Made by a program: the position numbers and the translations under genes
Source: Candidatus Chloroploca asiatica
Lineage (GTDB): Bacteria; Chloroflexota; Chloroflexia; Chloroflexales; Chloroflexaceae
Assembly: GCF_002532075.1 (NCBI RefSeq)
Contig: NZ_LYXE01000188.1
Location: 62,001 to 126,000, forward strand
DNA length: 64,000 nt
Direction of reading: 5' to 3'
Part shown: in pieces, positions 1 to 8,230 of the stretch
How positions within the stretch are numbered: the stretch's first letter is position 1
Layout of the letters: the number at the start of each line of letters is the position of its first letter
Notes under the pieces: generated by a model
Databases searched by the model: none
The model's input: only the letters and a program-made list of their open reading frames with translations
What the model was told of the DNA's origin: nothing

Positions 1-118
1 TCAAGAGGGGCTGAGGGACTGGCCCAATGACGCCCGGCAACCCCTGGAGAGGGATCTGACCCACTCCAGTACGGTGCCAATTCCAGCGGTACACATGGAT
101 GTACCGGGAGATGAGAGG
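1..118 (+). promoter_or_regulatory. SAM-I (S-box) riboswitch aptamer, 5' edge cut by window
   Basis: The sequence carries the hallmark S-box core: TCAAGAG near base 1, GAGGGACTGGCCC at about 13-25, then ATGA and CCCGGCAACC, and a closing GATGAGAG strand near 110-117. S-adenosylmethionine binding to this aptamer normally switches off downstream methionine genes, which fits mtnA to metK following directly. The first bases of the P1 stem lie before the window. The expression platform is not sharp: GAGAGG at 113-118 can pair with CCTCTC at 132-137, and GCCA at 138-141 with TGGC at 148-151 just before TTTTT at 152-156, a weak candidate terminator. Confidence 0.93.
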
Positions 119-163
119 AGTGATTGAAGAGCCTCTCGCCATGCGGGTGGCTTTTTGTACGTT

Positions 164-1216
164 ATGAACAATGAACTACGCACAGTTTGGTGGGAGCCGG
201 GGGCGGTCTGTTTAATTGATCAGTTGCGCCTGCCTCACGAGCAGGTAATGGTACGCTGTACTGACCTTGCGGCAGTAGGTCACGCGATCAAGGCGATGGT
301 GGTGCGTGGTGCCCCTGCGATTGGGTGTACCGCAGCCTATGGTCTGGCGCTCGTTGCGATGCAGAGCAAGGCGACTGATGGCGAGGCCTTGTTGCAAGAA
401 CTTGAACAGGCGCGCCAGGTGCTGAATGCGCAGCGGCCAACGGCGATTAATCTGGCCTGGGCCACCGCGCGCATGCTGCGTCAGGCCCATCTGCTTAGCG
501 CTGGTGGGGTTGAAATCGCTAGGCATGGCCTGCTTGCCGAAGCCCATGCTATTCTCGCTGAAGACCTCGCGATGTGCCATGCGATTGGCGATCACGGGGC
601 CGTGTTGATTCCCGCACGCGGCCACGTGCTCACTCACTGCAATGCGGGAGGCCTGGCTACCGCAGGATATGGCACGGCGCTGGCCCCGATCCGCACCGCG
701 TTTCGTCAGGGCCGCTCCCTCCATGTCTGGGTTGACGAGACCCGTCCCTTCCTTCAGGGGGCACGCTTGACAGCCTGGGAATTGCAGCAGGCCGGGATTC
801 CCCTGACGCTGATTACTGATAATATGGCTGGCTATATGATGCGCCAGGGCCAGGTTGACTGTATTATCGTTGGGGCTGATCGCATTGTTGCCAATGGTGA
901 TGTCGCTAACAAAATTGGCACCTATAGCCTGGCTGTGCTCGCTCATGCTCATGGAATTCCCTTCTATGTGGCGGCTCCTTCTTCAACCATTGATCTGAGT
1001 CTGGCACATGGGGATCTCATTCCGATTGAAGAGCGTTCGCCTGATGAGGTGACGCAGCTGGCCGGGCAACTCATTGCCCCGATAGGCGTGCGGGCAGCAC
1101 ATCCGGCTTTTGATATGACCCCCCATCATCTGATTACCGCGATCATCACCGAGCATGGGGTTCTCTTCCCCCCTTACGACGACGACTTACGGCGTTGTGT
1201 CGAGGCGGGGAACTAG
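164..1216 (+). CDS. mtnA: Methylthioribose-1-phosphate isomerase
   Basis: Converts 5-methylthioribose-1-phosphate to the ribulose form in the methionine salvage pathway, in the cytosol. The 350-residue length fits the family. The RGAPAIG motif lies at residues 48-54, the catalytic Cys at 159 (in HCNAGG) and the catalytic Asp at 239 (in GADRI), close to Cys160 and Asp240 of the Bacillus enzyme. I chose ATG 164 rather than the in-frame TTG at 155, because the family begins near this point and TTG 155 falls inside the T-run of the riboswitch platform. It is the first gene of the SAM-controlled operon; 6 bp separate it from the next gene. No other salvage enzyme of the universal pathway is nearby. 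Confidence 0.95.
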   Translation: MNNELRTVWWEPGAVCLIDQLRLPHEQVMVRCTDLAAVGHAIKAMVVRGAPAIGCTAAYGLALVAMQSKATDGEALLQELEQARQVLNAQRPTAINLAWATARMLRQAHLLSAGGVEIARHGLLAEAHAILAEDLAMCHAIGDHGAVLIPARGHVLTHCNAGGLATAGYGTALAPIRTAFRQGRSLHVWVDETRPFLQGARLTAWELQQAGIPLTLITDNMAGYMMRQGQVDCIIVGADRIVANGDVANKIGTYSLAVLAHAHGIPFYVAAPSSTIDLSLAHGDLIPIEERSPDEVTQLAGQLIAPIGVRAAHPAFDMTPHHLITAIITEHGVLFPPYDDDLRRCVEAGN

Positions 1217-1222
1217 TCACGT

Positions 1223-2299
1223 ATGGCGATGCAAGCCTCAACCACAACCTCGCCTGTCTCAACCGAACCCGGGTTTCGTGCCGATACCCCCGGGTGCCTG
1301 CCTGTCCCACGGGTTGGGGTACCTGTTCATACCAGCGCGACGGTTCAAGGCCGTCTGGCTGCACTGGCTCAGCGCAATGGGCCTGAACAGCCGTTTGCCC
1401 TTGCCATGGCTGGGTTCCCTGGCGGAACACTCGAACTGAAACAGGCACGGGCGGTCATTGACCATCAAGCAGCCGAAGCGTCGCTGGCTCGCCTTGCGTT
1501 GGCTTACCTCAATCATGAGGAAGCAGGGGCCGTTCCCCCTCCTGAGCAGACCCGCGTCATCGCTGAGGCGATCCGCCAGTTCGAGCAGATTGGGATGACA
1601 TGTGCACGCATTGAATTGACTGGCCCGGTGAGTCTCGCACTCCAGGTCGTTGATGATCACGAACGGCCCCTGGCCTACGATCTTCCCTTGCGTGAGGCCC
1701 TGTGTCAACACACGATCCTGCGGGCTAATTGGTATTTCAACCAGTTGAAGGGCGTGCCTGGCTTGCCGATGGTCTGCTTTGATGAGCCTTTTCTTGATGC
1801 GTTGAGTTCGCCCCTGTGCCCGCTTGACTGGGAAGCGGGTACCGACATGCTGATGCGTACGCTGGGCGAACTGCCCCCCACCCGTGCGCTGTGTGTGGCC
1901 GGGGTGCCCAATTGGGCGGCTGTGCTGGCCTTGCCAGCCGAAGTGGTCTTTTTTGATGCCTATGAACACAGTGCCGGGCTGATCCAGGCGGCAAGTGCGG
2001 TGGCTGGCTACCTTGACCGTGGCGGGATGCTCGGATGGGGCATTGTGCCTCACGATGAACACGCGCTTGGTCATGAAAATGCCGCGACCCTGTTGCAGCG
2101 TTTCGAGTCGACAGTGGCCTATCTGTCCGCTGCAGGAGGCATCAATGCCAACAAAATCTATGCCTCTGCGCTGATCAGTACGAGTGGACGTCTGTGCCAT
2201 CTGCCCTCCGACCGGGCCGCCTATGCGGCCCAACTCTGTGCCGAAGTGGCGACAAAACTGCGGTCGGTGCATTTTCTAGAAGCAACAACCAGTACCTGA
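1223..2299 (+). CDS. MetE/UroD-like TIM-barrel protein, possible methionine synthase
   Basis: The 358-residue protein resembles the C-terminal half of cobalamin-independent methionine synthase (core-MetE/UROD superfamily), with CFDEPFLD in the middle and ALCVAGVPNW where MetE has its HxC zinc motif. Position in a SAM-riboswitch operon between mtnA and a kinase suggests methyl transfer to homocysteine, the product of ahcY downstream. The zinc site is not canonical: the His of HxC appears replaced (A-L-C), and the last ligand, normally in a CGL motif, appears as SGRL with a Cys three residues later. The first 30 residues are low in family signal, so ATG 1229 or later could be the true start. 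The family is fairly sure; the reaction is an inference. Confidence 0.65.
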   Translation: MAMQASTTTSPVSTEPGFRADTPGCLPVPRVGVPVHTSATVQGRLAALAQRNGPEQPFALAMAGFPGGTLELKQARAVIDHQAAEASLARLALAYLNHEEAGAVPPPEQTRVIAEAIRQFEQIGMTCARIELTGPVSLALQVVDDHERPLAYDLPLREALCQHTILRANWYFNQLKGVPGLPMVCFDEPFLDALSSPLCPLDWEAGTDMLMRTLGELPPTRALCVAGVPNWAAVLALPAEVVFFDAYEHSAGLIQAASAVAGYLDRGGMLGWGIVPHDEHALGHENAATLLQRFESTVAYLSAAGGINANKIYASALISTSGRLCHLPSDRAAYAAQLCAEVATKLRSVHFLEATTST

Positions 2300-2315
2300 G
2301 AGAGGAGCCTCTATC

Positions 2316-3290
2316 GTGCGAATTGTGGTCACCGGATCGTTGGCCTTTGATTACATCATGAGTTTCCCTGGTTATTTCAAAGACCATATGCTCATGGAGA
2401 AGGCTCATATTCTGTCGGTCAGTTTTCTGGTCGACTCGATGCGCAAGATGCGCGGTGGGGTTGCGGGCAATATTGCCTATAATCTGGCCCTGCTTGGTGA
2501 ACGTCCGTTGCTGGTTGGTGCCGCTGGCAGCGATTTTCACGATTATCGCACCTGGCTCGAACGCCAGGGCGTTGATACCACAGGTGTGGCGATTATCGAA
2601 GATGAGTTTACTGCCTCATGTTTTATCAATACTGATAAGGCCAATAACCAGCTCGTTGCCTTTTATCCGGGAGCGATGGGCTATGACCACACCAACTCGC
2701 TCGTCTCCCGTGGCTTGACGGGTGATGACCTAGTCTTGATTTCGCCCACGACGCCCGAGGCGATCGAGCGCTTTGCCATCGAATGTCAGCAGATGGGCGT
2801 GCCCTATATCTTCGATCCCGGCAAGCAGGCCCCGCGCCTTGCCCCCGACCATCTTGCCCTTGGGCTCAAAGGGGCTAAAGTGCTGGTTGGCAATGACTAT
2901 GAGTTCGGGATGATGGCGAGGAAACTTGACATAAGTGAAGAGGAATTGATCGCGAGCACACCGCTGACGGTGATGACCAAGGGTGAGCAGGGCTCGCTGA
3001 TCTATACCGATGGGCACCTGGCCGCGACCATCCCGACGGCACCGGTGCAGGCTGTCGTTGATCCCACCGGGGCCGGTGATGCCTATCTCGCCGGGCTTGC
3101 CCTCGGCATTGCCCGCGATCTGCCGCTTGACGTGACTGGTCGCATCGCCGCACTTGCTGCGACGTATGCTATCGAGCACCGTGGCTGCCAGGAACACTGT
3201 TATCTGCGCGCCGATTTTGCGACCCGTTATCGGGAAGCTTTTGCTAGTGAATGTCCGCTGGAATTACTTCGTTCCGCAGAAGTTGCGTAG
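2316..3290 (+). CDS. PfkB-family kinase, probable adenosine kinase
   Basis: A ribokinase/PfkB-fold sugar or nucleoside kinase of 324 residues. The N-terminal GG motif appears as MRGGVAGNIAYNLALLG, and the C-terminal anion-hole and catalytic motif as DPTGAGDAYLAGLALG. It starts with GTG at 2316 behind a good AGAGGAG ribosome site at about 2301-2307. The substrate is inferred from context: ahcY follows 24 bp downstream and releases adenosine, which must be removed to pull SAH hydrolysis forward, so adenosine kinase is the best fit. Methylthioribose kinase would also suit the mtnA neighbour, but MTR kinases (MtnK) belong to a different, APH-like fold. Confidence 0.8.
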   Translation: MRIVVTGSLAFDYIMSFPGYFKDHMLMEKAHILSVSFLVDSMRKMRGGVAGNIAYNLALLGERPLLVGAAGSDFHDYRTWLERQGVDTTGVAIIEDEFTASCFINTDKANNQLVAFYPGAMGYDHTNSLVSRGLTGDDLVLISPTTPEAIERFAIECQQMGVPYIFDPGKQAPRLAPDHLALGLKGAKVLVGNDYEFGMMARKLDISEEELIASTPLTVMTKGEQGSLIYTDGHLAATIPTAPVQAVVDPTGAGDAYLAGLALGIARDLPLDVTGRIAALAATYAIEHRGCQEHCYLRADFATRYREAFASECPLELLRSAEVA

Positions 3291-4580
<1,290 letters not shown>

Positions 4581-4585
4581 AAGGG

Positions 4586-5797
4586 ATGGCAACAACATTT
4601 ACCACCTCGCCCCAGTTTTATTTCACCAGTGAGAGCGTCTCGAGCGGGCATCCTGATAAAATGTGTGATCAGATCAGCGATGCGATTCTGGATGCCTTTC
4701 TCTCGCACGATCCGCGTGCACGGGTGGCTGTTGAGACAGCCACGACGACTGGCTTGATTGTGGTGCTTGGCGAGGTAACCTTTGCCCGCGGGTACATTCC
4801 GATTGAAGAGATTGTACGCACGACCGTCAAGGAGATTGGCTATACCAGCGCTGAGTTTGGTTTTGATGCCGATACCTGTGGTGTGATGGTCGCGATTCAT
4901 GGTCAGTCGCCCGATATCGCGATGGGTGTTGATAAGGCACTTGAGGCGAAGACCGGGACGATGACCGAGGATGAGGTTGAGGCGGTTGGCGCGGGTGATC
5001 AGGGCATGATGTTTGGTTTTGCCTGCAACGAGACGCCCGAGTTGATGCCGGCGAGCATCGCGCTGGCCCATCGGCTGATCCGCCGCATCGAGAAGGTGCG
5101 CAAGGATGGCACGCTGAGCTACCTGCGCCCTGATGCCAAGAGCCAGGTAACGGTCGAGTATAGCTATGGCAAGCCCGTGCGCGTAGATACGGTGCTCGTC
5201 TCGACCCAGCATGCGCCTGATGTTACTCAGGAGCAGATCCGCGCCGACGTGATCGAGCATGTGATCAAGGCCGAGATCCCAGCCGAGTGGCTCGACGCCG
5301 AGACAAAGTACTTTGTCAATCCGACGGGGCGTTTTGTGGTTGGTGGGCCGATGGGCGATAGTGGCCTGACCGGGCGCAAGATCATTGTGGATACCTACGG
5401 AGGCGTCGCTCGCCACGGTGGTGGGGCGTTCAGCGGCAAAGATAGCAGCAAAGTTGACCGCAGTGCCGCTTATGCTTCCCGCTGGGTGGTCAAGAACATT
5501 GTTGCCGCTGGCCTTGCCGAACGCTGTGAACTGCAACTGAGCTATGCCATCGGTGTCGCCAAGCCGCTTTCGGTCAGTGTCGAGACCTTTGGTACCGGCA
5601 CCGTTCCTGATGCAGTCATCCTCAAGGCTGTCAATGAGGTCTTTGACCTGCGCCCCGGTGCGATCATTCGTGACCTTGGCTTGCGTCGCCCCATCTTCAA
5701 GCAGACCGCCGCTGGCGGCCACTTTGGCCGTACCGATATTGACTTGCCCTGGGAACAGACCAATCGCGTCGAGGAATTGCGCCGCGCAATTGGGTAG
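4586..5797 (+). CDS. metK: S-adenosylmethionine synthetase
   Basis: Makes SAM from methionine and [22 protein letters not shown] near the N-terminus, [16 protein letters not shown], and the glycine-rich loop [19 protein letters not shown] are diagnostic. ATG 4586 was chosen: it is followed by [17 protein letters not shown] as in homologs, and GGAAGGG at 4568-4574 lies about 11 bases upstream; a TTG at 4562 would begin inside ahcY. The gene starts 5 bp after the ahcY stop. It is last in the riboswitch operon, closed by the hairpin at 5808-5860. Length is 403 residues, normal for the family. Confidence 0.98.
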   Translation: MATTFTTSPQFYFTSESVSSGHPDKMCDQISDAILDAFLSHDPRARVAVETATTTGLIVVLGEVTFARGYIPIEEIVRTTVKEIGYTSAEFGFDADTCGVMVAIHGQSPDIAMGVDKALEAKTGTMTEDEVEAVGAGDQGMMFGFACNETPELMPASIALAHRLIRRIEKVRKDGTLSYLRPDAKSQVTVEYSYGKPVRVDTVLVSTQHAPDVTQEQIRADVIEHVIKAEIPAEWLDAETKYFVNPTGRFVVGGPMGDSGLTGRKIIVDTYGGVARHGGGAFSGKDSSKVDRSAAYASRWVVKNIVAAGLAERCELQLSYAIGVAKPLSVSVETFGTGTVPDAVILKAVNEVFDLRPGAIIRDLGLRRPIFKQTAAGGHFGRTDIDLPWEQTNRVEELRRAIG

Positions 5798-5807
5798 TCT
5801 GTGAGAG

Positions 5808-5860
5808 CGTTTGTTCACGCACCAAAGGCCAGCTTTGCTGGCCTTTGGTGCGAACAAACG
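5808..5860. terminator. Long bidirectional hairpin between metK and the FAH gene
   Basis: Arms 5808-5833 and 5837-5860 pair almost perfectly around the 3-base loop TTT, with a two-base bulge near 5817. The tip reads GGCCAGC-TTT-GCTGGCC. It sits between convergent genes ending at 5797 and 5866, so it can terminate both. There is no strong T-run. It belongs to the shared-tip family discussed in the findings. Confidence 0.85.
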
Positions 5861-5865
5861 AAAAG

Positions 5866-6729
5866 TCAGCCCTCGACCTGATTGGTCAAGACCCCAATCC
5901 CCTCAATTTCACACTCCATCACATCACCCGCCTTGAGCCAGACCTGGGGAGTCATGCCCATGCCGACGCCACTGGGCGTCCCCGTGGCAATGATATCACC
6001 AGGATCGAGTGTCATCCCCCGGGTCAGGGTCGCCAGACATGTAGGAATATCAAAGATCATATCACTCGTGACTGAGTCTTGCATCGTCGCGCCATTGAGC
6101 CGCAGTTGCAGGCGCAAGGCGTGCGGATCAGGGATCTCATCAGCAGTCACGATCCAGGGACCCATCGGGGCTGAGCCATCGAGGCTCTTGCTAAAGAAGA
6201 ACTGCTGGTGGTTAGTCTGCAAGTCACGTGCCGACACATCATTGAGGATGGTATAGCCAAAGACATGGCAGAGGGCCTCTTCAGGTGCGACGTTGCGGGC
6301 TGGTAGCCATATAATCAGGGCGAGTTCGACCTCCCAATCGCGCTGTGACGAGAGCTCGGGCATAAGAGGAATCGGTGCGCCGGGATGGTTGATGGCAGTT
6401 GGGGCCTTGGTAAAAAAGACCGGATAGGCGGGCAGTTTTTCAGGCAAACCCTTGGCGCGCAATGACTCGATCGCGTGGGCGGCATAATTCATGCCCAAGC
6501 ACATGATATTCTTGCGAGGACGCGGGATCGGGGCGAGCAACGTCACCTCACTGAGCGGAATGGTTGTGGTTGCCGTTGCCATATAATCACGAGCTTGCGC
6601 CAGCAAGGCCGGGCCACCCTCGATCAACGCCAGCATTGAGGCGGCCAGGCCACTCAGATCGACCACACCATCGTCGCGCACCGCACCGACCGCTTCGACC
6701 GCACCCTTCCGATACGTCACCAGTTTCAT
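5866..6729 (-). CDS. Fumarylacetoacetate hydrolase family protein
   Basis: A 287-residue FAH-fold enzyme. The N-terminal small domain starts MKLVTYRKG; the catalytic domain carries the metal-binding acidic motif DWEVELALII, then GYTILNDVSARDLQ, SKSLDGSAPMGPW and the C-terminal TGTPSGVGMGM with LKAGDVMECEIEGIG. Family members cleave or decarboxylate beta-diketo or ring-opened aromatic acids with Mg or Mn (acylpyruvate hydrolase, 2-hydroxyhepta-dienedioate isomerase, ureidoglycolate-lyase-like). No catabolic genes are nearby, so the substrate is unknown. It is transcribed towards metK; the site-2 protease gene lies upstream with a 19-bp gap and may be co-transcribed. Confidence 0.9.
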   Translation of the reverse strand: MKLVTYRKGAVEAVGAVRDDGVVDLSGLAASMLALIEGGPALLAQARDYMATATTTIPLSEVTLLAPIPRPRKNIMCLGMNYAAHAIESLRAKGLPEKLPAYPVFFTKAPTAINHPGAPIPLMPELSSQRDWEVELALIIWLPARNVAPEEALCHVFGYTILNDVSARDLQTNHQQFFFSKSLDGSAPMGPWIVTADEIPDPHALRLQLRLNGATMQDSVTSDMIFDIPTCLATLTRGMTLDPGDIIATGTPSGVGMGMTPQVWLKAGDVMECEIEGIGVLTNQVEG

Positions 6730-6748
6730 AGACCGTCCTCATGCTAGA

Positions 6749-7873
6749 CTAGGGCATTATCACATCGGTAATTGGCATAGGGGTAAAGACCAGGGCAAAG
6801 ACCACGAGACCAAGCAGGGCCAGGAGTCGCCATGATCCCTGCAGGGGCGTCACCTCATTGAGCAGCGGGCTACGATTCTGCCCAAGCAGAGCCACAATCA
6901 CCGCCCAGAGAAACCAGCCACTCCAGAGAAATCCGAGGGCGAGCAGAACCACGGCAACCACCATACTCATGATCTGAGCTGCCTTGGGACCAAAGAGAGC
7001 AAAGAAGATATGCCCGCCATCGAGTTGACCAGCCGGCAAGAGATTAAGCCCGGTGACCAGCAGCCCCGCCCAGCCAGCCAGGGCGACCGGATGCATAAAG
7101 ACATCATACCCGCCGTCGGGTAAGAAGCGTCCGAAGACCAGCAGTTTCAGCCCGGCATAGAGCAACGAATTACCCTCGGTAAAAAAGATCATGTCAGGCA
7201 ACTGGGCCTGCATGTCGGCAAGATTGCGTACCTCAGAGAGCGCAAGCCCGATGATCAGCACAGGAATGGCCACCACAAGCCCGGCCAGGGGGCCTGCAAT
7301 GGCAATGCCCAGGAGGGCACGTCGGTTGGGAACGGGCTCTTTGATCGAAATAAACGCGCCCATTGTCCCGAGCAAAAAGAGTGGCATCGGGATAAAGAAG
7401 GGATAGCTCACGGCCACACCTTCGCGGCGAGCCATCAGATAATGGCCAAGCTCGTGGGCCAGCAGAATCCCGAGCAGTGAGGCACTGAACGCGAGCCCGT
7501 GGCCCACGTTAAAAAAGAAGGTACCTGTTGCCCAATCGACATCTTGCCCGCCCACATAAAACGTCGAGGCAAGCGTCAAAGCAAAGAGCAACAACGCCAG
7601 CCAGAGGCGTGACGGGCTGGGCGGGGCGAGCGCCGGCAAAACCAGCAAGGCCACGCGATCACCCTCTTGTTGCAACAGCCCAAGCAGTCCCATAGCACGC
7701 AGGCGAGGACTGATCTGATCGTAGGCCATTTGCGCTTCAACCTTCAGGCGGCCCAGAAAACGGGGTGATTCAAAATCACCGCGTCGCACCATTTCAATAT
7801 CATCAATGAGCATGACCTCGGCCACCGTTGCACGTAGTGCTTCAGGAACCGGGCTCGACGTGTAGTGATCCAT
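6749..7873 (-). CDS. Site-2 protease family (M50) membrane metalloprotease
   Basis: A 374-residue polytopic membrane protein. An N-terminal soluble stretch of about 90 residues precedes the membrane part. The zinc motif HELGH lies near residues 138-142 within LAHELGHYLMARREGV, and the third ligand motif LDGGH near residue 283 in LLPAGQLDGGHIFF. Site-2 proteases cut substrates inside the membrane, often releasing anti-sigma factors or membrane-bound regulators. The large N-terminal region and layout resemble the EGY/S2P-like group of phototrophs, but that is only a resemblance. No partner regulator is adjacent. The GTG/ATG choice is clear: ATG at 7873. Confidence 0.9.
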   Translation of the reverse strand: MDHYTSSPVPEALRATVAEVMLIDDIEMVRRGDFESPRFLGRLKVEAQMAYDQISPRLRAMGLLGLLQQEGDRVALLVLPALAPPSPSRLWLALLLFALTLASTFYVGGQDVDWATGTFFFNVGHGLAFSASLLGILLAHELGHYLMARREGVAVSYPFFIPMPLFLLGTMGAFISIKEPVPNRRALLGIAIAGPLAGLVVAIPVLIIGLALSEVRNLADMQAQLPDMIFFTEGNSLLYAGLKLLVFGRFLPDGGYDVFMHPVALAGWAGLLVTGLNLLPAGQLDGGHIFFALFGPKAAQIMSMVVAVVLLALGFLWSGWFLWAVIVALLGQNRSPLLNEVTPLQGSWRLLALLGLVVFALVFTPMPITDVIMP

Positions 7874-7902
7874 ACTTCCTCGTGTGCAGATGTTTAACGG
7901 GT

Positions 7903-7911
7903 ACTATACCA
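7903..7911 (-). promoter_or_regulatory. Extended -10 promoter candidate for the site-2 protease
   Basis: Read on the minus strand this is TGGTATAGT, an extended -10 element, 30 bases upstream of the start codon at 7873. No convincing -35 hexamer is seen. The same TGG-TATA-nT form recurs at other promoters in this window. Confidence 0.5.
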
Positions 7912-7920
7912 CGATCAGGT

Positions 7921-8103
7921 TCAGGGCTGCCGCCCTAAAACCAAGAACTGGCGTAAAGACTGGCGAAGGATGTCGTTTGCCTTAGACCCAATACCATGCA
8001 AAGAAGGCGGTTTTTTGACGCAAAGGCGCAAAGGCGCAAAGGCGCAACGTTTTGAATGGCCCATGCCTGGGTTCCCGCACACGCGGGAACCCAGGCATGG
8101 GCC
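7921..8103. repeat. Intergenic repeat block: short palindrome, 8-bp repeat, long hairpin
   Basis: The gap between two divergent genes holds three structures. A short palindrome CAGGGC-TGCC-GCCCT lies at 7922-7936. An 8-bp tandem repeat GCAAAGGC, 3.4 copies plus a partial, runs 8020-8048. A perfect 21-bp hairpin has arms 8058-8078 and 8083-8103 around ACAC, containing the widely seen TGGGTTCCCGC sequence. No gene is supported in this stretch. The hairpin is upstream of both flanking genes, so it is not a simple terminator for either. Confidence 0.8.
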
Positions 8104-8163
8104 TCATGGCCTTGCATAATTGTGCAGATATGGACAAGATCTTCGTGCAGTTGATCTGTGGTG

Positions 8164-8172
8164 TGGTATAAT
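8164..8172 (+). promoter_or_regulatory. Extended -10 promoter for the cyclase gene
   Basis: TGGTATAAT, a full TGnTATAAT extended -10 element, about 60 bases before the start codon at 8231. TTGATC at 8151 is too close to serve as -35, so recognition probably relies on the extended -10. Confidence 0.55.
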
Positions 8173-8230
8173 TCCAGATAAAAGAATACTAATAATAGAG
8201 TTGTATGATGCCCTTCCCTTAGGTTTTATC

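Noticed and set aside
212-952. Open frame opposite mtnA
   Set aside because: Antisense shadow; mtnA has its catalytic residues in place on the plus strand.
2316-3290. Methylthioribose kinase
   Set aside because: MtnK belongs to the APH-like fold; this protein has PfkB motifs, and ahcY next door favours adenosine.
8020-8048. 8-bp GCAAAGGC repeat as a regulatory array
   Set aside because: Similar GCAAAGGC strings are, from memory, a widespread intergenic repeat in bacteria; nothing links it to the flanking genes.
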